From SIG440 sp045579055 (lineage in GTDB: Bacteria > Bacillota > Clostridia > Monoglobales > Monoglobaceae): 5,991 nucleotides of DNA. The notes beneath the pieces are model-generated. The model saw nothing but the letters and a program-made list of their open reading frames with translations. It made no database searches and was not told the DNA's origin. The stretch covers positions 1 to 5,991 of the forward strand of contig JAZNLK010000011.1 of assembly GCA_045579055.1 (NCBI GenBank), given 5' to 3'. This document shows, piece by piece, positions 1-4,158 of this stretch (position 1 is the stretch's first letter; each line of letters starts with the position of its first letter). A program made the position numbers and the translations under genes.

Positions 1-181
1 AAGGGGTCAACGCCCACATGCCGTTGCGGATCGCCCCTAAACCTTAACTCCCAGCACACACCCACGACTGGGCGTCGCAAGCACGCACAAGGAACTTCAT
101 CGATATGCCCTTCGGCGAATTTTTAGGCCCGCCCTGGGAAACGAAGTAACCGACTAGAATACCGTTACCCTAAGATTTCTC
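1..181 (-). ncRNA. Structured non-coding RNA, 5' part (candidate raiA-motif RNA), cut by window edge
   Basis: This segment is about 54% G+C against about 24% in the next 120 bases, and no credible protein is encoded on either strand. A perfect minus-strand promoter just upstream predicts a transcript starting near 181-182. The RNA can form several helices (plus-strand coordinates): 146-150 with 164-168; 134-140 with 48-54; 130-133 with 114-117; 69-75 with 58-64 around a 4-base loop; and 22-26 with 8-12. The loop closed by 114-117/130-133 carries CCUAAA (127-122), which can pair with UUUAGG (41-36). That pairing crosses the 134-140/48-54 helix and so makes a pseudoknot. The 3' end lies beyond base 1. 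It does not show the sequence hallmarks I know for tmRNA, RNase P RNA or SRP RNA, and its branched fold does not suit rod-like 6S RNA. Length class, compact pseudoknotted fold and clostridial host make the raiA motif my best guess. Being a structured RNA is much surer than the family name. Confidence 0.62.
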
Positions 182-187
182 TACAAC

Positions 188-216
188 ATTATATCTTATT
201 TAAATACCAATGTCAA
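188..216 (-). promoter_or_regulatory. Consensus sigma-A promoter driving the leftward structured RNA
   Basis: Read on the minus strand, the -35 box TTGACA (216-211) and the -10 box TATAAT (193-188) both match consensus perfectly and are separated by the ideal 17 bases. Initiation is predicted at about 181-182, just where the G+C-rich foldable segment begins. AT-rich sequence lies further upstream and could help the polymerase alpha subunit bind. A perfect promoter without a ribosome binding site or start codon after it fits an abundant stable RNA better than a protein gene. Confidence 0.88.
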
Positions 217-277
217 GAACTCCGTCATTTAATTTTTGCCCGAAATTACTTAATTTAATAATTTAACAATTTGTCTA

Positions 278-306
278 TTGTATATTCACAAATTTTGTGC
301 TATACT
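278..306 (+). promoter_or_regulatory. Extended -10 promoter for the yqhQ-prmC unit
   Basis: TATACT at 301-306 is preceded by TG at 298-299, giving the extended -10 form TGnTATACT. The hexamer 17 bases upstream (TTGTAT, 278-283) matches the -35 consensus at only three positions, which is common when an extended -10 is present. Transcription would begin near 312-313, leaving a leader of about 38 bases before the start codon at 351. Confidence 0.6.
287..299. repeat. 13-base perfect palindrome CACAAATTTTGTG abutting the yqhQ -10 box
   Basis: The arms CACAAA and TTTGTG flank a single central T. The palindrome sits in the spacer of the predicted yqhQ promoter and ends one base before TATACT. Its position suits an operator for a dimeric regulator, but in such AT-rich DNA chance is a real alternative. 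No regulator gene is visible in the window. Confidence 0.35.
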
Positions 307-312
307 TTAGGC

Positions 313-330
313 AGGGAAGTTTGCTTCCTT
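313..330 (+). other. Small stem-loop at the 5' end of the yqhQ leader
   Basis: AGGGAAG (313-319) can pair with CUUCCUU (324-330) around a UUUG loop, with one G-U pair. It lies at the predicted transcript start and ends before the ribosome binding site (339-345), so it would not block translation. Such 5' hairpins can protect mRNA from decay. That role is inferred here from position only. Confidence 0.35.
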
Positions 331-350
331 TGAAAGTGAAGGTGAACATT

Positions 351-1313
351 ATGAGCAAAAGCTGTGAAGTAAAAAAACATAAAACATCCATTGGCGGTCA
401 GGCGGTTATCGAAGGTGTAATGATGCGAGGTCCCGAAAAGATTGCCACCGCCGTCCGCAAGCCTGACGGCGAAATCGAAATGGAAGAAAAAGAAATCGGA
501 AAGGTTCGCAGAAACAAAATTCTGAAGCTCCCCATCATCCGTGGATGCATAAACTTTTTCGATTCAATGATTCTTGGAATAAAGTCCCTGATGTACTCTG
601 CAAAATTCTTTGACCTTGACGATGACGGCAACCAGGTTGAAGAAGAACCGGGCAGATTTGAAGCCTGGCTCAACAAAAAATTGGGGTCTGAAAAGGCAAC
701 AAATGCCGTTATATATATCGCAGTAGTAATTTCTCTGATATTCAGCGTAGGTCTGTTTATTCTCCTTCCTGCGGTGATTTCAGAATTCTTGCGCAAGTAC
801 ATTGCAAACCATCTTGCAATAACAGCAATCGAAGGCGGTGTCCGCATAGCCATATTCATGACATACATCATTCTGGTTTCCAGAATGAAGGACATAAAGC
901 GTGTTTTTATGTATCACGGAGCCGAACACAAAACCATCAACTGTTACGAAAGCGGCGAGGAACTTACTGTTGAAAATGTACGTAAGCACACACGCAAGCA
1001 TCCCCGTTGCGGAACCAGCTTTTTGCTGATTGTTATGGTCATCAGCATCATAATCTTCTGGTTCATTACCATTGACCACACGGTATACCGCATTCTTCTG
1101 AAGCTTGCACTTCTCCCTGTTGTCGCAGGAATTTCATATGAAATAATCAAATTTGCAGGCCGTCACGACAACTGGTTCACATCAGCAATCAGTGCTCCCG
1201 GAAAGTGGTTCCAGTGTATCACCACAAACGAGCCTGACGACGACCAGATTGAAGTTGCAATCACAGCCTTCAAAGCTGTTATGCCCGAAGATAAGGACGA
1301 AGCAAAATGGTAA
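351..1313 (+). CDS. yqhQ: DUF1385 family conserved membrane protein, YqhQ-like
   Basis: This 320-residue polytopic membrane protein belongs to the DUF1385/YqhQ family, which is widespread in Firmicutes; I know of no established biochemical function. Family hallmarks are GGQAVIEGVMMRGP (residues 15-28), YHGAEHKTINCYE (188-200) and HPRCGTSFL (217-225). Probable membrane segments are near residues 118-147, 155-177, 222-241 and 247-266. The conserved His/Cys/Glu motifs lie between the second and third segments. The N-terminal 110 residues are charged and probably not in the membrane. I start at ATG 351 because AAGGTGA (339-345) lies five bases upstream and the GGQAV motif follows closely. An in-frame GTG at 297 lies inside the promoter and is rejected. 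The stop overlaps the prmC start by 7 bases, so the two genes are almost certainly cotranscribed and possibly translationally coupled. Family assignment is secure; function is not. Confidence 0.93.
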   Translation: MSKSCEVKKHKTSIGGQAVIEGVMMRGPEKIATAVRKPDGEIEMEEKEIGKVRRNKILKLPIIRGCINFFDSMILGIKSLMYSAKFFDLDDDGNQVEEEPGRFEAWLNKKLGSEKATNAVIYIAVVISLIFSVGLFILLPAVISEFLRKYIANHLAITAIEGGVRIAIFMTYIILVSRMKDIKRVFMYHGAEHKTINCYESGEELTVENVRKHTRKHPRCGTSFLLIVMVISIIIFWFITIDHTVYRILLKLALLPVVAGISYEIIKFAGRHDNWFTSAISAPGKWFQCITTNEPDDDQIEVAITAFKAVMPEDKDEAKW

Positions 1314-2158
1314 AACTGAAAGATTTGCGAAAATCCTCCATAATGCAGCTTCAAGCCGTAGGGAACGACAGCCCCTCAGCAGATGTTGACAGCATTTTAA
1401 GCAAAATGGGTTTTTCCAAATCCGATATAATAATCGGAGAGAAGGAGCTATCCCCCCAACAACAGCAAAACTTTGACAATATTTTCGCCCGACTTCTGTC
1501 GGGCGAACCTGTTCAATATGCAGTTGGCGGTTGCGAGTTTATGTCATTGTGGTTTGAAACAAACTCCTCCACCCTGATTCCCCGATGCGACACCGAAATT
1601 TTGGTTGAATACCTGATTGACAGCCTACAGGAAAAACCGGTGAAAATTCTGGACATCGGCACAGGCTCCGGTTGTATCGCCATCAGCCTTGCCCACTATC
1701 TGCCCCTTGCGGAAGTCCTCTCGGTTGACATTTCTGAAAAGGCATTGAATACCGCACAGCGAAATGCTGAAAACATCGGTGTTTCGGAACGATGCAAATT
1801 TGCACATTGTGATATTCTCAACGAGATACCCGATTTTCTCCCCCATGTGATTGTTTCAAATCCCCCGTATATCCCTGCAAAAGATATTGAAAATCTTGAC
1901 GCCAAGGTGAAGGACTTTGAACCTCTCACGGCTTTGGACGGCGGCAATGACGGTCTTGATTTTTACAGACGTATTTCGGCCCATATTCCCATTGCAGAAA
2001 AGGGTATTCTGGCTTTTGAAGTGGGCATCGGTCAGGCATCCGACGTTGCAGAGATTATGGAACAGAGGTTTGAAAACATAGCCGTCATAAAAGACCTTAG
2101 CGGAATTGAACGGGTTGTTTCAGGAATATTAAAAGACAAGGACACGTCTCAACAGTGA
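1307..2158 (+). CDS. prmC: Peptide chain release factor N5-glutamine methyltransferase PrmC (HemK)
   Basis: PrmC uses S-adenosylmethionine to methylate the glutamine of the GGQ motif in release factors RF1 and RF2, which is needed for efficient termination; it is cytoplasmic. The 283-residue length is normal. Residues 1-90 form the N-terminal substrate-recognition domain, ending in the family block GEPVQYAVGGCEF (66-78) and TLIPRCDTE (89-97). The Rossmann methyltransferase domain follows, with the SAM-binding DIGTGSG (116-122), an acidic residue after the next strand (D141), and the catalytic NPPY (185-188). FEPLTALDGGNDGLDFYR (204-221) and the terminal GIERVVSG are also typical. The usual PRPETE is PRCDTE here, so a cysteine replaces a proline beside the active site. 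The start at ATG 1307 has AAGGA at 1293-1297 and overlaps the end of yqhQ. The substrate gene prfA, a frequent neighbour, is absent; the unit ends at a terminator that includes the last prmC codons. Confidence 0.96.
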   Translation: MVKLKDLRKSSIMQLQAVGNDSPSADVDSILSKMGFSKSDIIIGEKELSPQQQQNFDNIFARLLSGEPVQYAVGGCEFMSLWFETNSSTLIPRCDTEILVEYLIDSLQEKPVKILDIGTGSGCIAISLAHYLPLAEVLSVDISEKALNTAQRNAENIGVSERCKFAHCDILNEIPDFLPHVIVSNPPYIPAKDIENLDAKVKDFEPLTALDGGNDGLDFYRRISAHIPIAEKGILAFEVGIGQASDVAEIMEQRFENIAVIKDLSGIERVVSGILKDKDTSQQ

Positions 2159-2186
2159 TTTTTATCACTTGAGACCGTGTCCTTTT
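2138..2186. terminator. Long bidirectional terminator between prmC and murC
   Basis: AAGGACACG (2138-2146), TCTCAA and GTGAT pair with the arm at 2164-2184 around a TTTT loop. The imperfections are one unpaired G at 2175-2176 and an unpaired CA at 2153-2154. On the plus strand the stem runs into TTTT (2183-2186). On the minus strand it is followed by a T-rich stretch (GTCTTTTAAT). The prmC stop codon lies inside the left arm, and the murC stop is only 11 bases beyond the T tract, so one hairpin probably serves both convergent genes. Confidence 0.85.
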
Positions 2187-2196
2187 ATTAGTGTAG

Positions 2197-3585
2197 TCAT
2201 TTCCCTTCAACAAGCGAATATCCCAGCTTAAAGATATCCCCTGCTCCCATAGTAATAACCATATCTCCGGGCTTGGCATTTTCGAGAATATAACGTTTTA
2301 TTGCAGGCATATCATTCATATATATTCCGTCCTTCATCAAGCTGACCAAATCGCAGGAATGAATGGTTCCGTCATATTTTTCTCGTGCAGGATAAACATC
2401 TGCAACAATGGTTTTGTCTGCCATACTCAAAGTTCTCGCAAATTCTTCGGTAAAGGCTTTTGTTCTGGAATATGTGTGGGGCTGAAAAACGCACCATACG
2501 TCACCTTTGGCAATTTTCTTTGCCGCCGTAATTGTGCTTTCAATCTCGGTGGGATGGTGAGCATAGTCATCAATCACCGTAAACCCATTGACTTCACCCA
2601 AAGTTTCAAATCTGCGTTTTGTGCCGTGGAAGCTTTCAAGACCCCTCTTTATGGCTTCGGCATCAACCCCCAACTGCCATGCTGCCGCAAAGGCTCCCAA
2701 AGCATTTCTGACATTGTGATCACCGTGCACCGCAAGCTCAACGCAAGCAACAAATTCACCGTAAGCATAAACATCAAATTGGGTTCTTCCCGAACCATTT
2801 ATTTCGATGTTTTTTGCGTAAAAATCGTTATTTTCACTAATTAAGCCATAATTAACAACTTTTCTATCTCCGTTTTGCACAAGGTTTTGGCAGTTTTTAT
2901 CGTCAGAACAAACAATAATGCAACCAAGAGGTGAATTTAGTCTTGTAAATTTCCGAAAAGCTGTTATAATATGATTAATATCTGTGAAATAATCCAGATG
3001 GTCTTCTTCCACATTAGTAATCACTGAAATATACGGACTGAAATGCAGAAAGCTTTCCACATATTCGCAGGCTTCAAAAACCATGTAGTCTTCTTTGCCT
3101 ATTTTGTAGTTTCCGCCGATTTGCGAAAGCTCTCCGCCAACCAGGATGGTCGGGTCAAGACCTGCCTCAAGAAGAACCAGCGACAACATAGATGTTGTGG
3201 TGGTTTTTCCGTGTGTTCCGGCAACTGCAATTGGGAATCTGTATTTCTTCATCAGTTGTCCCAGCAGCTCTGCACGTTCCATCATAGGAATGTTCAGCGA
3301 CTTCGCTTTCACCAGTTCAGGATTGTCCTTTGGGATTGCAGCTGTATAGCACACAAGATTGGGTTCTTTCACCGCATTTGCATTATGTCCGATTTGCACA
3401 TCAATTCCTTCATGCTTCAATCGGCGAACGATGTCAGTCTCAGTTCTGTCCGAGCCTGAAACTCTGTATCCGAAGAATTTCAGCATATGAGCCAATGCGC
3501 TCATGCTGATTCCGCCGATTCCCACCATATGTATATGTGCATTATCGGGAAGATTGGAAAGCTGGATGTTATTCAATATTTTCAT
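2197..3585 (-). CDS. murC: UDP-N-acetylmuramate--L-alanine ligase MurC
   Basis: MurC adds L-alanine to UDP-MurNAc with ATP hydrolysis, the first amino-acid addition in cytoplasmic peptidoglycan precursor synthesis. The 462-residue length is normal. The N-terminal Rossmann domain carries VGIGGISMS (21-29) and SGSD (43-46). The central ATPase domain carries the P-loop GTHGKTTTTS (123-132), FEACEY (170-175) and TNVEEDHLDYF (190-200). HGDHNVRNALGA (288-299) and GTKRRFE (321-327) lead into the C-terminal domain with DDYAHHPTE (339-347), FQPHTYSR (367-374) and MGAGDI (446-451). These blocks separate MurC from the other Mur ligases. The upstream ATG at 3585 directly abuts an AAGGAG ribosome binding site. 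The true start may instead be the TTG three codons later (3576), giving 459 residues. The gene has its own sigma-A promoter, is divergent from spoVG and convergent with prmC. I know the murC-spoVG neighbourhood from other clostridia, often with purR between and glmU after; neither is seen here. Confidence 0.97.
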   Translation of the reverse strand: MKILNNIQLSNLPDNAHIHMVGIGGISMSALAHMLKFFGYRVSGSDRTETDIVRRLKHEGIDVQIGHNANAVKEPNLVCYTAAIPKDNPELVKAKSLNIPMMERAELLGQLMKKYRFPIAVAGTHGKTTTTSMLSLVLLEAGLDPTILVGGELSQIGGNYKIGKEDYMVFEACEYVESFLHFSPYISVITNVEEDHLDYFTDINHIITAFRKFTRLNSPLGCIIVCSDDKNCQNLVQNGDRKVVNYGLISENNDFYAKNIEINGSGRTQFDVYAYGEFVACVELAVHGDHNVRNALGAFAAAWQLGVDAEAIKRGLESFHGTKRRFETLGEVNGFTVIDDYAHHPTEIESTITAAKKIAKGDVWCVFQPHTYSRTKAFTEEFARTLSMADKTIVADVYPAREKYDGTIHSCDLVSLMKDGIYMNDMPAIKRYILENAKPGDMVITMGAGDIFKLGYSLVEGK

Positions 3586-3591
3586 CTCCTT
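3574..3591 (-). promoter_or_regulatory. Ribosome binding site that overlaps the murC ATG and favours a TTG start
   Basis: On the minus strand AAGGAG (3591-3586) is followed with no gap by ATGA, so AAGGAGATGA as a whole resembles the extended Shine-Dalgarno sequence AAGGAGGTGA with one mismatch. The ATG at 3585-3583 is thus inside the binding site and badly placed for initiation. The in-frame TTG at 3576-3574 lies nine bases after AAGGAG, near the usual spacing. This is an inference from spacing; both starts keep all MurC domains intact. Confidence 0.6.
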
Positions 3592-3606
3592 GGGATGTTG
3601 TATTAA

Positions 3607-3633
3607 AAAATATTCAAGTTCTTTGAATATTTT
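3607..3633. repeat. Perfect 11-base inverted repeat over the murC -10 box and start point
   Basis: AAAATATTCAA (3607-3617) and TTGAATATTTT (3623-3633) are exact inverted copies separated by GTTCT. The repeat covers nearly all of the murC -10 box (3629-3634) and the predicted start near 3622. The transcript would hold only about half of it, so an RNA hairpin is unlikely and a protein-binding operator is the more natural reading. No matching regulator is present in the window. Confidence 0.5.
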
Positions 3634-3657
3634 ACCACAAAATCAGAAATATATCAA
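3629..3657 (-). promoter_or_regulatory. Sigma-A promoter for murC
   Basis: On the minus strand TTGATA (3657-3652) and TAAAAT (3634-3629) each match consensus at five of six positions, with a 17-base spacer. Initiation would be near 3622, giving a leader of about 36 bases before the ATG. This makes murC a separate single-gene unit in the visible region. Confidence 0.72.
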
Positions 3658-3686
3658 TATAAGTATTATATTTCTACCCAATATTT

Positions 3687-3730
3687 TTATTCAACAAATA
3701 ATAAAAAGATATAAACTAAAGCAAAGGTGG
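3687..3730 (+). promoter_or_regulatory. Probable spoVG promoter region and ribosome binding site
   Basis: TATAAA at 3710-3715 is the best -10 candidate, but the hexamer 17 bases upstream (TTATTC, 3687-3692) is a poor -35. AAAGGTGG (3723-3730) is a good ribosome binding site nine bases before ATG 3740. With this -10 the leader would be very short. I looked for a sigma-H type site, as drives spoVG in Bacillus subtilis, and did not find a convincing one. The ribosome binding site is sure; the promoter is not. Confidence 0.35.
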
Positions 3731-3739
3731 GTGCATTTT

Positions 3740-4015
3740 ATGCAAATCACTGACATTAAAGTCAGAAAAATCAATGCGGAAGGCAGAATGAAGGCAGTTG
3801 TATCTGTAACATTCGATGATGCTTTTGTTGTCCATGACATCAAGGTTATCGAAGGTCAGGATAAGCTGTTTATAGCTATGCCAAGCAGAAAAACTCCCGA
3901 CGGTGAATTCAAGGATATCGCACATCCCATAAACGCCGAAATGAGAGAGCTTCTTCAGAGTATGATTCTTGCTAAATACGAAGAGTCTTTGGCTGAAACA
4001 GCATACGAAGACTAA
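3740..4015 (+). CDS. spoVG: SpoVG family nucleic-acid-binding regulator
   Basis: SpoVG is a small DNA- and RNA-binding regulator. It was named for a stage V sporulation phenotype in Bacillus, but it is also found in non-sporulating Firmicutes, where it affects cell division, capsule and virulence genes. The 91-residue protein matches the family along its length: MQITDIKVRKI at the start, GRMKAVVSVTFD (15-26), VVHDIKVIEG (30-39), LFIAMPSRKTPDGEF (43-57) and DIAHPIN (59-65). The acidic tail is slightly shorter than in the 97-residue B. subtilis protein. The start at ATG 3740 is fixed by AAAGGTGG nine bases upstream and by homology; a longer frame back to 3503 runs through the murC 5' end and is not credible. 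It is monocistronic here and closed by a strong terminator, whereas it is often linked to purR/yabJ or glmU. Its presence suits, but does not prove, a spore-forming relative. Confidence 0.96.
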   Translation: MQITDIKVRKINAEGRMKAVVSVTFDDAFVVHDIKVIEGQDKLFIAMPSRKTPDGEFKDIAHPINAEMRELLQSMILAKYEESLAETAYED

Positions 4016-4035
4016 TTTTGTTGACACAACAAAAT
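4015..4035. repeat. Perfect 9-base inverted repeat directly after the spoVG stop codon
   Basis: ATTTTGTTG (4015-4023) and CAACAAAAT (4027-4035) flank ACA. The left arm starts on the last base of the spoVG stop. There is no T tract on either side, so it is not a standard intrinsic terminator. It could stabilise the spoVG mRNA 3' end or be the remnant of one. Confidence 0.45.
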
Positions 4036-4044
4036 GACAAGTAG

Positions 4045-4092
4045 AAAAGCGATAGTATTCCGTCCGGTCAGGCGAAATGCTATCGCTTTTTT
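4045..4092 (+). terminator. Intrinsic terminator of spoVG
   Basis: AAAAGCGATAGTATT (4045-4059) pairs with AATGCTATCGCTTTT (4076-4090) through one G-U pair, giving a stem of about 15 pairs. It is followed by a run of six T (4087-4092). The 16-base apical region may fold further. The A-run at the left foot would give a T-run on the other strand, so it could also stop leftward read-through from rpoC. Confidence 0.88.
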
Positions 4093-4119
4093 AGTTTTAT
4101 TAATTTTAAATTATATAAC

Positions 4120-4147
4120 AAAGGCGTGCCCTGACGAGCACGCCTTT
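4120..4147 (-). terminator. Intrinsic terminator of rpoC
   Basis: AAAGGCGTGC (4120-4129) and GCACGCCTTT (4138-4147) are perfect inverted copies around an 8-base loop. The hairpin starts 11 bases after the rpoC stop. Read leftwards, the stem is followed by TTTGTTATATAA, so the U tract is weak but the region is AT-rich. The 4045-4092 hairpin may act as a back-up. Confidence 0.72.
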
Positions 4148-4158
4148 TCGTAATTCTA

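Noticed and set aside
1..181. tmRNA, RNase P RNA, SRP RNA or 6S RNA as identity of the left-edge RNA
   Set aside because: I find none of the conserved blocks I know for the first three, and 6S RNA should be a long rod with a central bubble, not a branched pseudoknotted fold. The missing 3' part means this is not absolute.
297..350. Extension of the yqhQ frame upstream to a GTG at 297
   Set aside because: It overlaps the -10 box and predicted transcript start, has no ribosome binding site, and adds residues not seen before the conserved GGQAVIEGV block; ATG 351 has a good site.
398..895. Open frame of 165 codons on the minus strand inside yqhQ
   Set aside because: It lies wholly antisense to a clear conserved gene, has no recognisable motif, and reads as the shadow of yqhQ codons.
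2359..2844. Open frame of 161 codons on the plus strand inside murC
   Set aside because: It is antisense to conserved MurC domains, cysteine-rich and low in recognisable structure; a shadow frame.
3503..3739. N-terminal extension of spoVG back to 3503
   Set aside because: The extension crosses the start of murC and both promoters; SpoVG proteins begin at the conserved MxxTDxxxRK sequence at 3740.
4021..4026. Perfect TTGACA that could be a -35 box
   Set aside because: It is part of the inverted repeat after spoVG; no -10 box occurs at 16-18 bases downstream and no gene follows in that direction.
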